A DNA stretch of 64,000 nt from Calliopsis andreniformis. Its lineage: Eukaryota; Arthropoda; Insecta; Hymenoptera; Andrenidae. The stretch is from positions 558,001 through 622,000 of the forward strand of contig NW_027480492.1 of NCBI RefSeq assembly GCF_051401765.1. Reading direction: 5' to 3'. Under the pieces are notes generated by a model. It ran no database searches. It was given only the letters and a program-made list of their open reading frames with translations, and had not been told where the DNA came from. Both the position numbers and the translations under genes were made by a program. Below are positions 1 through 12,854 of this stretch, one piece after another. How positions within the stretch are numbered: position 1 is the stretch's first letter; each line of letters begins with the position of its first letter.

Positions 1-699
1 TCCTCAAACCTCAATCCTCAACCCTCAGCCCTCATCCTCAATCCTAAATCCTCAGTCCTCAATCCTCAATCCTCAATCCTCAGTAATCAATCCTCAATCT
101 TCAATACTGAATCGTCAATCCTCAGTCCTCAATCTTCAATCCTCAATTCTCTTTCCTCAAACCTCAATCCTCAACCCTCAGTCCTCATCCTCAATTCTCA
201 ATTCTCAATCCTCAATCCTCAATCCTCAATCCTCAATCCTCAATCCTCAATCCTCACTTCTCAATCCTCAATCGTCAACCTTCAATCCTCAATACTCAAT
301 CTTCAATCCTCAATCCTCAATCCTCAATCCTCAATAGTCAATCTCCAATCCTAGATCCTCAATCCCCAATCTTCAATCCTTAATCCTCAATCTTCAATCC
401 TCATTCCCCAGTCCTCAATCTTCAATCCTCAATGCTCAATCCTCAATCCTCAATTCTCAATCCTCAGTCCTCAATCCACAATCCTCAACCCTCCAACCTC
501 AATCCTCGACCGTGAGTCCTCGTCCTCAATCCTCAAACCTCAATCCTCAATCCTCAATCTACAATCTTCAATACTCAATCTTCAATCCTCAATCCTCAAA
601 CCTCAATCCTCAATCCTCAGTCCCCAATCCTCAATATTCAACACACAACCCTCAGCCATCAATCCTCAATACTCAACCATCAATCCTCAATTCTCAATA

Positions 700-830
700 C
701 TCAATAGAATGTCCTGAATTATCATGGTTCAATACTCAATCCACAAAATTCAATAATCAAATCTCAATCCACAAACATCAATTCTCATCACTCAACACTG
801 AACGCTCAGTCCTCAATTCTCAATCCTGAA
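700..830. repeat. Second diverged island (AATAGAATGTCCTGAA...CATGGTTC), representative copy
   Basis: The words in order are CAATAGAATGTCCTGAA or CAATAGAATATCCTGAA, TCATGGTTCAATAC, CAATCCACAA, ATTCAATAATCAAATC, CACAAACATCAATTC, CTGAACGCTCAG. Copies lie near 700, 3,965, 7,340, 13,245, 16,895, 20,270, 25,944, 28,691, 33,465, 38,842, 42,570 and 47,565. The last half resembles the end of the long AACAATCAG island, so the two islands probably share an ancestor or exchanged ends. Confidence 0.8.
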
Positions 831-940
831 TCCTCAGTCCTCAGTCCTCAATACTCAATCTTCAATCCTCAATCCTCAGTCCACAAACCTCAATTCTGAA
901 TACTCAACCCTGCATCCTCAATCTTCAGCCCTCATTCCTC

Positions 941-1080
941 AACAATCAGTTGTCAATCCTCAATCCCCAATGTAATATCCTCAATTCACAGTTTTCAATA
1001 CGTAATACTCAATCTGCAATCTTCAAATCTCTATCCACAAACATCAATCCTCATCACTCAACCCTGAACGCTCAGTCCTC
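941..1080. repeat. Long-form diverged island (AACAATCAGTTGT...CTATCCACAAAC), representative copy
   Basis: The island is about 140 bases and spaced like the heptamer, but with private words in order: AACAATCAGTTGT, a TAATATCC or GAATATCC word, CAATTCACAGTTTTC, CAATCTGCAATC, CTCTATCCACAAAC, CATCACTCAACCC. Long forms in unit A: 941, 2939, 5504, 6090, 7577, 9962, 11170, 11756. In B: 13486, 15484, 18434, 19020, 20507, 22892, 24100, 24686. Later: 26180, 26599, 27303, 30240, 31322, 45873, 46649, 49366, 51225, 54570, 58439, 59604. Forms ending after CACAGTTTTCAATAC: 34524, 35887, 37257, 62902. Positions are starts of AACAATCAG, read by eye. Its role is unknown; it behaves as an old marker carried along by duplications. 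Confidence 0.85.
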
Positions 1081-4000
1081 AATGTTCAATCCTCAATCCT
1101 CAGTTCTCAATCTTCAACCCTCAATACTGAATTTTCAATCCTCAACCCTCAATCCTCAATCCTCAATCCTCAATCCTCAGTAATCAATCCTCAATCTTCA
1201 ATACTCAATCGTCAATCCTCAGTCCTCAATACTCAATCCTCAATTCTGTTTCCTCAAACCTCAATCCTCAACCCTCAGTCCTCAACCTCAACACTCAATC
1301 TTCAATCCTCAATCCTCAAGCCTCAATCCTCAATCCTCAATCTTCAATCCTCAGTACTCAATCTGCAATCTTCAATCCTCAATCCTCAATCCTCAATACT
1401 CATTCTTCAATCCTCAACACCCAATCCTCAATCCTCAATCCTCAATAATCAATCTCCAATCCTAGATCCGCAATCCCCAATCGTCAATCCTTAATCCTCA
1501 ATCCTCAATCCCCAGTCCTCAATCTTCAATCCTCAATGCTCCATCCTCAATCCTCAATCCTCAGGCGTCAATCCTCAACCCTCAATCCTCAAACCTCAGT
1601 CCTCAACCGTCAGACCTCGTCCTCAATCCTCAGCCCTCAATCCTCAACGCCCAATCTTCAATCATCAATACTCAATCTTCAATCCTCAATCCTCAATCCT
1701 CAATCCTCAATCCTCAATCCTCAGTCATCAATCCTCAATCTTCAATACTCAATCGTCAATCCTCAGTCCTCAATCCTCAATCCCCAATCCTCGTTCCTCA
1801 AACCTCAATCCTCAACCCTCAGTCCTCATCCTCAGTTCACAATTCTCAATCCTCAATCCTCAATCCTCAATCCTCAATCTTCAATCCTCAATAATCAATC
1901 TCCAATCCTAGATCCTCAATCCCCAATCCTCAAGCCTTAATCCTCAATCTTCAATCCTCAATCCCCAGTCCTCAAACTACAATCCTCAATGCTCAATCCT
2001 TAATCCTCAGTCCTCAGTCCTCAATCCTCAATCCTCAATCCTCAAACGTCAATCCTCAATCCCCAATTCTCAATCCTCAATCCTCAATCCTCAATCCTCA
2101 ATATTCAATCCTCAATCCTCAATCTTCAATCCTCAATACTCAACCTTCAATCCTCAATCCTCAATCCTCAATCCCCAATTCTCTATCCTCAATCGTCAGG
2201 CTTCAGTACTCAATACTCAATCTTCAATCCTCAATCCTAAATCCTCATTCCTCAATCCTCAATCCTCAATCCTCTATCCTCAATCATCAATCCTCAGTCT
2301 TCAATACTCAATCCTCAATCTTCAATCCTCAATACTCAATCCTCAATCCTCAATCCTCAATCCTAAATGTTCAATCCGCAATACCCAATCCTCAATCGTC
2401 AATCCTCAATCCCCAATCCTCAATCTTCAATCCTCAACCCTCAATCCTCAATCCACAATCCTCAATACTCAATCCTCAATCTTCAATCCTCAATCCTCAA
2501 TCCTCAATCCTCAATCCTCAATCTTCAATCCTCAGTACTCAATCTGCAATCTTCAATCCTCAATCCTCAATCCTCAATACTCATTCTTCAATACTCAATA
2601 CCCAATCCTCAATCTTCTATCCTCAATCCTCAATCCTCAATCCTCGATTCTCAATCCTCAATCCTCAATCCTCTGACCATGAACATCAATATTCAACCCT
2701 AGCTCCTCGTCCTCAATCCACAACCCTCAATCCTCGATCCTCAATCTTCAATCATCAATATTCAATCTTCAATCCTCAATCCTCAGTACTCAATGTTCAA
2801 TCCTCAATACGCAATCCTCAATCTTCAATCCTCAATCCTCAATCCTCAATCCTCAATCCTCAGTCCTCAATCCTCAGTCCTCAAACCTCAATCCTTATTC
2901 CTCAATCCTGAATCCTCAATCTCCAGCCCTCAGTCCTCAACAATCAGTTGTCAGTCCTCAATCCTCAGTAGAATATCCTCAATTCACAGGCCTCAATACT
3001 CAATACTCAACCTGCAATCTTCAAATCTCTATCCACAAACATCAATTCTCAACCCTCAATCCTCAGTCCTCAGGCCTCAAACCTCAATCCTCAAACCTCA
3101 GCCCTCATCCTCAATCCTCAATCCTCAATCCTCAATCCTCAATCCTCAATCTTCAATCCTCAATACTCAATCTTCAATAATCAATCCTCAGCTCTCAATC
3201 CTCAATACTCAATCCTCAATCGTCAATCCTCAATCCTCAATCCTCAATCTTCAATCCTCAATCCTCAATCCTCAATCCTCAATCCTCAACCTTCAATCCT
3301 CAATACTCAATCCTCAATCCTCAATCCTCAATCTTCAATCCTCAATACTCAATCTTCAATCCTCAATCCTCAATCCTCAATCCTCAATCTTCAATCCTCA
3401 ATCGTCAATCCTCAATCCTCAATCCTCATTCTTCAATCCTCAATACCCAATCCTCAATCTCCAATCCTCAATCCTCAATCCTCAATTCTCAATCCTCAAT
3501 CCCCAGTCCTCAGGCCTCAAACCCCAATCCTCAAACCTCAGCCCTCATCCTCAATCCTCAATCCTCAATCCTCAATCCTCAATCCTCAATCCTCAATACT
3601 CAATCTTCAATAATCAATCCTCCGCTCTCAATCCTCAATACTCAATCCTCAATCGTCAATCCTCAATCCTCAATCCTGAATCTTCAATCCTCAATCCTCA
3701 ATCCTCAATCCTCAATACTCAATCTTCAATCCTCAATACTCAATCCTCAATCCTCAATCCTCAATCTTCAATCCTCAACCCTCAATCCTCAATTCTCAAT
3801 CCTTAATCCTCAATCCTCAATCCTCAATCCCCAATCCTCATTCTTCAAACCTCTAACCTCAACCCTCAGTACTCATCCTCAATTCTCAATTCTCAATCCC
3901 CAATCCTCAATGCTCAATCTTCAATCATCAATACTCAATCATCAATCCTCAATTCTCAATACTCAATAGAATATCCTGAAATCTCATGGTTCAATACTCA

Positions 4001-4406
4001 ATCCACAACATTCAATAATCAAATCTCAATCCACAAACATCAATTCTCATCACACAGACCTGAACGCTCAGTCCTCAATGTTCAATCCTCATTCCTCAAT
4101 TCTCAATCTTCAATCCTCAATACTGAATCTTGAATCCTCAATTCTCAATCCTCAATCTTCAATCCTCAGTTCCCAATCCTCAATCTTCAATCCTGAATCC
4201 TCAAACCTCAATCCTCAATCCTCAATCCACAGTCCTTAGGCCTCAAACCTCAACCCTCAACTCTCAGAAGTCATCCTCAATCCTCAATCCTCAATCCTCA
4301 ACCCGCAATCCTCAATCTTCAATCGTCAATACTCAATCTTCAATCCTCAATCCTCAATCCTCAATACTCAACCCATCAATCCTCAATTCTCAATACTCAA
4401 TAGAAT

Positions 4407-4424
4407 ATCCTGAATTTTCAGGAT
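4407..4424. repeat. 18-base inverted repeat, ATCCTGAA arms
   Basis: ATCCTGAATTTTCAGGAT has perfect 8-base arms (ATCCTGAA / TTCAGGAT) around a central TT. It arose inside the second island, where other copies read TGAATTCTCATGG. It could form a small cruciform or hairpin, or be a symmetric protein site; no function can be shown. Confidence 0.8.
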
Positions 4425-4659
4425 TCAATACTCAAACCTCAACCCTCAACCCTCAGCCCTCATCCTCAATCCTCAACCCTCAATCCTCAATCCTCAATAT
4501 TCAATCCTCAATCGTCAATCCTCAATCCTCAATGTTCAATCCTCAATACCCAATCCTCAATCTTCAGTCCTCAGCCCTCAAACCTCAATCCTCAACCCTC
4601 AGACCTCATCCTTAATCCTCAGTCCTCAATCCTCAATCCTCAATCTTCAATCCTCAATA

Positions 4660-5700
4660 CTGAACCTTCAATCCTCAATCCTCAGTCCTCAAACCTCAAT
4701 TCTGAATCATCAATCCTGAATCCTCAATCTTCAGCCCTCAGCCCTCAACAATCAGTTGTCAATCCTCAGTCCCAAATCCTCAATCTTCAACCCTCAGTCC
4801 TCATCCTAAATTCTCAATTCTCAATCCTCAATCCTCAATCCTTAATCCTCAAGCCTCAGCCCTCATCCTCAATCCTCAATCCTCAATTCTCAGTCCTCAA
4901 TCCACAATCCTCAATTCTCAATCCTCAATCCTCAGTCCTCAGTCCTCAAACCTCAATCCTCAACCCTCAGTCCTCATCCTAAATTCTCAATTCTCAATCC
5001 TCAATCCTCAATCCTCAATCCTCAACCCTCAGCCCTAATCCTCAATCCTCAATCCTCAATTCTCAGTCCTCAATCCTCAATCCTCAATTCTCAATCCTCA
5101 ATCCTCAGTCCTCAGTCCTCAAACCTCAATCCTCAACCCTCAGCCCTCATCCTCAATCCTCAATCCTCAATCCTCAATCCTCAATCGTCAATCTTCAATC
5201 CTCAATACTCAATCTTCAATCCTCAATCGTCAATCCTCAATCCTCAATCCTCAATCCTCAACCATCAATCCTCATTCTGCAATCCTCAATACCCAATCCT
5301 GAATCTTCAATCCTCAATCCTCAATTCTCAATCCTCAATCCTCAATCCTCAATCATCAATCCTCATTCTTCAATCCTCAATCCTCAATCCTCAATCTTCA
5401 ATCCAAATCCTCAATCCTCAATACTCAATCCTCAAACCTCAGTCCTCAAACCTCAATCCTGAATCCTCATTCCTGAATGCTCAACCTTCAGCCACCACTC
5501 CTCAACAATCAGTTGTCAATCCTCAATCCTCAATAGAGTATCATCAATTCACAGTTTTCATTACTCAATACTCAATCTGCAATCTTGAAATCTCTATCCA
5601 CAAACATCAATTCTCATCACTCAACCATCAACACTCAGTCCCCAATCCTCAATATTCAATCCTCAATCCTCAATCCTCAATAGACAATCCTCAAACCTCA
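4660..5700. repeat. About 1-kb sub-block repeated at about 9,110-10,160
   Basis: The sequence around the short island at 4747 and the long island at 5504 is repeated about 4,450-4,458 bases downstream, around the islands at 9197 and 9962. Within the first copy, near 5,402, a base is missing from the repeat (CAATCCAAATCC), breaking the 7-base phase; the second copy reads normally near 9,855. The break is also present in copy B near 18,332. Both members recur in copy B. Confidence 0.75.
4747..4830. repeat. Short-form diverged island (AACAATCAGTTGT then CAGTCCCAAATCC), representative copy
   Basis: This version shares AACAATCAGTTGTCAATCC with the long form but continues with CAGTCCCAAATCC and CATCCTAAATTC or CATCCTCAATTC, without the CACAGTTTTC and CTATCCACAAAC words. 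Copies start at 4747, 5902, 6677, 9197, 11568 and 12350 in unit A, at 17677, 18832, 19607, 22127, 24498 and about 25280 in unit B, and at 26997 and 27891. It is absent from the second half of the window, so it marks the first family only. Confidence 0.8.
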
Positions 5701-6945
5701 ATCCTCACTCCTCAGCCCTCAAACCTCAACCCTCAACCCTCAGCCCTCATCTTCAATCCTCAATCCTCAATCCTCAATCCTCAATCTTCAATCCTCAATC
5801 TTCAATCCTCAATACTCAACCTTCAATCCTCACTCCTCAGTTCTCAAACCTCAATTCTGAATTCTCAAACCTGAATCCTCAATCTTCAGCCCTCAGTCCT
5901 CAACAATCAGTTGTCAATCCTCAGTCCCAAATCCTCAATTCTCAACCCTCAGTCCTCATCCTCAATTCTCAATTCTCAATCCTCAATCCTCAATCCTCAA
6001 TCCTCAATCCTCAATCCTCAATCCTCAGACCTCAAACCTCAGTCCTGATCCCTCAATCCTGAATCCTCAATCTTCAGCCCTCACTCCTCAACAATCAGTT
6101 GTCAATCCTCAATCCTCAATAGAGTATCATCAATTCACAGTTTTCATTACTCAATACTCAATCTGCAATCTTCAAATCTCTATCCACAAACATCAATTCT
6201 CATCACTCAACCCTCAACACTCAGTCCCCAATCCTCAACATTCAATCCTCAATCCTCAATCCTCAATCCACAATCCTCAAACTTCAATCCTCGATACTCA
6301 GCCTTCAATGCTCAATCCTCAATCCTCAATCCTCACTTCTCAATCCTCAATCGTCAATCTTCAATCCTCAATACTCAATCTTCAATCCTCAATCATCAAT
6401 CCTCAATCCTCAATCCTTATTCTTCAATCCTCAATACCCAATCCTCAATCTTCAATCCTCAATCCTCAATCCTCAATTCTCAATCATCAATCCTCAGTCC
6501 TCAGCCCTCAAACCTCAATCCTCAACCCTCAGCCCTCATCCTCAATCCTCAATCCTCAATCCTCAATCCTCAATCTTCAATCCTCAATACTCTACCTTCA
6601 ATCCTCAATCCTCAGTCCTCAAACCTCAATTCTGAATTCTCAATCCTGAATCCTCAATCTTCAGGCCTCAGCCCTCAACAATCAGTTGTCAATCCTCAGT
6701 CCCAAATCCTTAATCCTCAACCCTCAGTCCTCATCCTAAATTCTCAATTCTCAGTCCTCAATCCTCAATCCTCAATCCTCAACTCACAGCCCTCATCCTC
6801 AATCCTCAATCCTCAATTCTCAGTCCTCAATCCTCAATCCTCAATTCTCAATCCTCAATCCGCAGTCCTCAGTCCTCAAACCTCAAACCTCAATCCTCAA
6901 TCCTCAATCCTCAATCCTCAACCCTCAATCTTCATTCCTCAAACC

Positions 6946-8697
6946 TCAATCCTCAATCCTCAATCCTCAATAGTCAATCTCCAATCCTAGATCCTCAATC
7001 CCCAATCTTCAATCCTTAATCCTCAATCTTCAATCCTCATTCCCCAGTCCTCAATCTTCAATCCTCAATGCTCAATCCTCAATCCTCAATTCTCAATCCT
7101 CAGTCCTCAATCCACAATCCTCAACCCTCCAACCTCAATCCTCGACCGTGAGTCCTCGTCCTCAATCCTCAAACCTCAATCCTCAATCCTCAATCTACAA
7201 TCTTCAATACTCAATCTTCAATCCTCAATCCTCAAACCTCAATCCTCAATCCTCAATCCCCAATCCTCAATGTTCAACACACAACCCTTAGCCATCAATC
7301 CTCAATACTCAACCATCAATCCTCAATTCTCAATACTCAATAGAATGTCCTGAATTCTCATGGTTCAATACTCAATCCACAAAATTCAATAATCAAATCT
7401 CAATCCACAAACATCAATTCTCATCACTCAACACTGAACGCTCAGTCCTTAATGCTCAATCCTCAATCCTCAGTCCTCAGTCCTCAATCCTCAAACGTCA
7501 ATCCTCAACCGTCAGTCCACAAACCTCAATTCTGAATACTCAACCCTGCATCCTCAATCTTCAGCCCTCATTCCTCAACAATCAGTTGTCAATCCTCAAT
7601 CCCCAATGTAATATCCTCAATTCACAGTTTTCAATACGTAATACTCAATCTGCAATCTTCAAATCTCTATCCACAAACATCAATCCTCATCTCTCAACCC
7701 TGAACGCTCAGTCCTCAATGTTCAATCCTCAATCCTCAATTCTCAATCTTCAACCCTCAATACTGAATTTTCAATGCTCAACCCTCAATCCTCAATCCTC
7801 AATCCTCAATCCTCAGTAATCAATCCTCAATCTTCAATACTCAATCGTCAATCCTCAGTCCTCAATACTCAATCCTCAATTCTGTTTCCTCAAACCTCAA
7901 TCCTCAACCCTCAGTCCTCAACCTCAACACTCAATCTTCAATCCTCAATCCTCAGGCCTCAATCCTCAGTCCTCAATCTTCAATCCTCAGTACTCAATCT
8001 GCAATCTTCAATCCTCAATCCTCAATCCTCAATACTCATTCTTCAATCCTCAACACCCAATCCTCAATCCTCAATCCTCAATAATCAATCTCCAATCCTA
8101 GATCCGCAATCCCCAATCGTCAATCCTTAATCCTCAATCCTCAATCCCCAGTTACTCAATCTTCAATCCTCAATGCTCCATCCTCAATCCTCAATCCTCA
8201 GGCGTCAATCCTCAATCCTCAATCCTCAAACCTCAGTCCTCAACCGTCAGACCTCGTCCTCAATCCTCAGCCCTCAATCCTCAACGCCCAATCTTCAATC
8301 ATCAATACTCAATCTTCAATCCTCAATCCTCAATCCTCAATCCTCAATCCTCAATCCTCAGTCATCAATCCTCAATCTTCAATACTCAATCGTCAATCCT
8401 CAGTCCTCAATCCTCAATCCCCAATCCTCGTTCCTCAAACCTCAATCCTCAACCCTCAGTCCTCATCCTCAGTTCACAATTCTCAATCCTCAATCCTCAA
8501 TCCTCAATCCTCAATCTTCAATCCTCAATAATCAATCTCCAATCCTAGATCCTCAATCCCCAATCCTCAAGCCTTAATCCTCAATCTTCAATCCTCAATC
8601 CCCAGTCCTCAAACTACAATCCTCAATGCTCAATCCTTAATCCTCAGTCCTCAGTCCACAATCGTCAATCCTCAATCCTCAAACGTCAATCCTCAAC
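6946..8697. repeat. 1.75-kb sub-block, second copy in unit A
   Basis: This is the partner of 310-2060, with landmarks at 7148, 7586 and 8173. It differs from the first copy by a patch at about 7,450-7,520 carrying AAACGTCAATCC and CAACCGTCAG, and by a one-base gain at about 8,152 (CCCCAGTTACTC instead of CCCCAGTCCTC). The same one-base gain is present at about 10,571 and in the copy-B equivalents, so it predates the 12.9-kb duplication. The copy-B partner lies at about 19,876-21,627. Confidence 0.85.
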
Positions 8698-9699
8698 CGT
8701 CAGTCCTCGTCCTCAATCCTCAACCCTCAATCCTCAATCCTCAATCTTCAATCCCCAATACTCAATCTTCAATTCTCAATCCTCAATCCTCAATCCTCAA
8801 TCTTCAATCCCCAATCCTCAATCCTCAATCCTCAATCCTCATTCTTGAATCCTCAACGCCCAATCCTCAACCTTCAATCCTCAATCCTCAATCCTCAATT
8901 CTCAATCCTCAATCCTCAGTCCTCAGTCCTCAAACCTCAATCCTCAACCCTCAGCCCTCATCCTCAATCCTCAATCCTCAACCCTCAATCCTCAATCTTC
9001 AATCCTCAATACTCAATCTTCAATCCTCAATCCTCAATTCTCAATCCTCAATACTCAATCCTCAAACGTGAATCCCCCATCCCCAATCCTCAATCTTCAA
9101 TCGTCAATCCTCAATCCTCAATCCTCAATCCTCAGTCCTCAAACCTCAATTCTGAATCATCAATCCTGAATCCTCAATCTTCAGCCCTCAGCCCTCAACA
9201 ATCAGTTGTCAATCCTCAGTCCCAAATCCTCAATCCTCAACCCTCAGTCCTCATCCTAAATTCTCAATTCTCAATCCTCAATCCTCAATCCTTAATCCTC
9301 AACCCTCAGCCCTCATCCTCAATCCTCAATCCTCAATTCTCAGTCCTCAATCCACAATCCTCAATTCTCAATCCTCAATCCTCAGTCCTCAGTCCTCAAA
9401 CCTCAACCCTCAACCCTCAGTCCTCATCCTAAATTCTCAATTCTCAATCCTCAATCCTCAATCCTCAATCCTCAACCCTCAGCCCTAATCCTCAATCCTC
9501 AATCCTCAATTCTCAGTCCTCAATCCTCAATCCTCAATTCTCAATCCTCAATCCTCAGTCCTCAGTCCTCAAACCTCAATCCTCAACCCTCAGCCCTCAT
9601 CCTCAATCCTCAATCCTCAATCCTCAATCCTCAATCGTCAATCTTCAATCCTCAATACTCAATCTTCAATCCTCAATCGTCAATCCTCAATCCTCAATC

Positions 9700-11520
9700 C
9701 TCAATCCTCAACCATCAATCCTCATTCTGCAATCCTCAATACCCAATCCTGAATCTTCAATCCTCAATCCTCAATCCTCAATCCTCAATCCTCAATCCTC
9801 AATCCTCAATCATCAATCCTCATTCTTCAATCCTTAATCCTCAATCCTCAATCTTCAATCCTCAATCCTCAATCCTCAATACTCAATCCTCAAACCTCAG
9901 TCCTCAAACCTCAATCCTGAATTCTCATTCCTGAATCCTCAACCTTCAGCCACCACTCCTCAACAATCAGTTGTCAACCCTCAATCCTCAATAGAGTATC
10001 ATCAATTCACAGTTTTCATTACTCAACACTCAATCTGCAATCTTGAAATCTCTATCCACAAACATCAATTCTCATCACTCAACCATCAACACTCAGTCCC
10101 CAATCCTCAATATTCAATCCTCAATCCTCAATCCTCAATCCACAATCCTCAAACCTCAATCCTCACTCCACAGCCCTCAAACCTCAACCCTCAACCCTCA
10201 GCCCTCATCTTCAATCCTCAATCCTCAATCCTCAGTAATCAATCCTCAATCTTCAATACTCAATCGTCAATCCTCAGTCCTCAATACTCAATCCTCAATT
10301 CTGTTTCCTCAAACCTCAATCCTCAACCCTCAGTCCTCAACCTCAACACTCAATCTTCAATCCTCAATCCTCAAGCCTCAATCCTCAGTCCTCAATCTTC
10401 AATCCTCAGTAGTCAATCTGCAATCTTCAATCCTCAATCCTCAATCCTCAATACTCATTCTTCAATCCTCAACACCCAATCCTCAATCCTCAATCCTCAA
10501 TAATCAATCTCCAATCCTAGATCCGCAATCCCCAATCGTCAATCCTTAATCCTCAATCCTCAATCCCCAGTTACTCAATCTTCAATCCTCAATGCTCCAT
10601 CCTCAATCCTCAATCCTCAGGCGTCAATCCTCAATCCTCAATCCTCAAACCTCAGTCCTCAACCGTCAGACCTCGTCCTCAATCCTCAGCCCTCAATCCT
10701 CAACGCCCAATCTTCAATCATCAATACTCAATCTTCAATCCTCAATCCTCAATCCTCAATCCTCAATCCTCAATCCTCAGTCATCAATCCTCAATCTTCA
10801 ATACTCAATCGTCAATCCTCAGTCCTCAATCCTCAATCCCCAATCCTCGTTCCTCAAACCTCAATCCTCAACCCTCAGTCCTCATCCTCAGTTCACAATC
10901 CTCAATGCTCAATCCTTAATCCTCAACCATCAATCCTCATTCTGCAATCCTCAATACCCAATCCTGAATCTTCAATCCTCAATCCTCAATCCTCAATCCT
11001 CAATCCTCAATCCTCAATCATCAATCCTCATTCTTCAATCCTTAATCCTCAATCCTCAATCTTCAATCCTCAATCCTCAATCCTCAATACTCAATCCTCA
11101 AACCTCAGTCCTCAAACCTCAATCCTGAATCCTCATTCCTGAATCCTCAACCTTCAGCCACCACTCCTCAACAATCAGTTGTCAATCCTCAATCCTCAAT
11201 AGAGTATCATCAATTCACAGTTTTCATTACTCAATACTCAATCTGCAATCTTGAAATCTCTATCCACAAACATCAATTCTCATCACTCAACCATCAACAC
11301 TCAGTCCCCAATCCTCAATATTCAATCCTCAATCCTCAATCCTCAATCCACAATCCTCAAACCTCAATCCTCACTCCTCAGCCCTCAAACCTCAACCCTC
11401 AACCCTCAGCCCTCATCTTCAATCCTCAATCCTCAATCCTCAATCCTCAATCTTCAATCCTCAATCTTCAATCCTCAATACTCAACCTTCAATCCTCACT
11501 CCTCAGTTCTCAAACCTCAA
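9700..11520. repeat. About 1.2-kb tandem sub-repeat (two copies)
   Basis: The stretch from about 9,711 (ACCATCAATCCTCATTCTGC) to about 10,200 recurs from about 10,926 to 11,410, 1,208-1,215 bases apart. Both copies include the long island (9962 and 11170) and the TTGAAATCTCTATCCAC word. Between them lies a further copy of the block seen at 8,173-8,477, now at 10,592-10,896 (offset 2,419). Unit A therefore grew by several nested duplications before it was itself duplicated. The B equivalents are 12,930 bases further on. Confidence 0.8.
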
Positions 11521-12854
11521 TTCTGAATTCTCAAACCTGAATCCTCAATCTTCAGCCCTCAGTCCTCAACAATCAGTTGTCAATCCTCAGTCCCAAATCC
11601 TCAATTCTCAACCCTCAGTCCTCATCCTCAATTCTCAATTCTCAATCCTCAATCCTCAATCCTCAATCCTCAATCCTCAATCCTCAATCCTCAGTCCTCA
11701 AACCTCAGTCCTGATCCCTCAATCCTGAATCCTCAATCTTCAGCCCTCACTCCTCAACAATCAGTTGTCAATCCTCAATCCTCAATAGAGTATCATCAAT
11801 TCACAGTTTTCATTACTCAATACTCAATCTGCAATCTTCAAATCTCTATCCACAAACATCAATTCTCATCACTCAACCCTCAACACTCAGTCCCCAATCC
11901 TCAACATTCAATCCTCAATCCTCAATCCTCAATCCACAATCCTCAAACTTCAATCCTCGATACTCAGCCTTCAATGCTCAATCCTCAATCCTCAATCCTC
12001 ACTTCTCAATCCTCAATCGTCAATCTTCAATCCTCAATCCTCAATACTCAATCTTCAATCCTCAATCATCAATCCTCAATCCTCAATCCTTATTCTTCAA
12101 TCCTCAATACCCAATCCTCAATCTTCAATCCTCAATCCTCAATCCTCAATTCTCAATCATCAATCCTCAGTCCTCAGCCCTCAAACCTCAATCCTCAACC
12201 CTCAGCCCTCATCCTCAATCCTCAATCCTCAATCCTCAATCCTCAATCTTCAATCCTCAATACTCTACCTTCAATCCTCAATCCTCAGTCCTCAAACCTC
12301 AATTCTGAATTCTCAATCCTGAAACCTCAATCTTCAGGCCTCAGCCCTCAACAATCAGTTGGCAATCCTCAGTCCCAAATCCTTAATCCTCAACCCTCAG
12401 TCCTCATCCTAAATTCTCAATTCTCAGTCCTCAATCCTCAATCCTCAGTCCTCAACCCACAGCCCTCATCCTCAATCCTCAATCCTCAATTCTCAGTCCT
12501 CAATCCTCAATCCTCAATTCTCAATCCTCAATCCGCAGTCCTCAGTCCTCAAACCTCAATCCTCAACCCTCAGCCCTCATCCTCAATCCTAAATCCTCAG
12601 TCCTCAATCCTCAATCCTCAATCCTCAGTAATCAATCCTCAATCTTCAATACTGAATCGTCAATCCTCAGTCCTCAATCTTCAATCCTCAATTCTCTTTC
12701 CTCAAACCTCAATCCTCAACCCTCAGTCCTCATCCTCAATTCTCAATTCTCAATCCTCAATCCTCAATCCTCAATCCTCAATCCTCAATCCTCAATCCTC
12801 ACTTCTCAATCCTCAATCGTCAACCTTCAATCCTCAATACTCAATCTTCAATCC

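Larger units (their letters stand above)
310..2060. repeat. 1.75-kb sub-block, first copy in unit A
   Basis: It starts around AATAGTCAATCTCCAATCC and runs through the landmark words GACCGTGAGTCC (near 506), CCAATGTAATATCC (near 967) and ACTACAATCC (near 1976). The same order recurs 6,636 bases later at about 6,946-8,697; 6,636 is exactly 948 x 7. The offset becomes 6,637 after an extra base in the second copy near 8,152. The equivalent block in copy B is about 12,855-14,605. A short stretch near 830-900 differs between the two sub-copies although the length is kept. Confidence 0.85.
1..12545. repeat. Higher-order repeat copy A (about 12.5 kb), left-truncated by the window or by choice of phase
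   Basis: Bases 1 onward are matched base for base from 12546 onward. Landmarks at 512, 950, 1536 and 2367 recur at 13057, 13495, 14081 and 14912, all 12,545 apart. Landmarks at 4130, 6308, 7586, 8173, 8845, 10043, 11251 and 11974 recur 12,930 bases later. Copy A is 385 bases shorter than copy B because of one length difference near 3404-3420. I noted only scattered single-base differences, for example at about 1115, 2697, 4780, 6870, 7268 and 7380, so the copies are nearly identical and the duplication is recent. The last 300 bases of A differ more from B and look closer to 27.6-28.15 kb, so the junction is itself a recombinant. Confidence 0.93.

Noticed and set aside
700..760. CCTGAATTCTCATGG as a start-codon context or regulatory site in the second island
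   Set aside because: The ATG lies inside a repeat variant, the following frame is the usual low-complexity peptide, and the site is absent or altered in several copies of the island.
1021..1050. DnaA-box-like CTATCCACA in the long islands, suggesting a replication origin
   Set aside because: It differs by one base from the TTATCCACA consensus, occurs once per long island rather than in a cluster, and there is no AT-rich unwinding region or neighbouring dnaA. The heptamer variants CTATCC and CACAAAC explain it.
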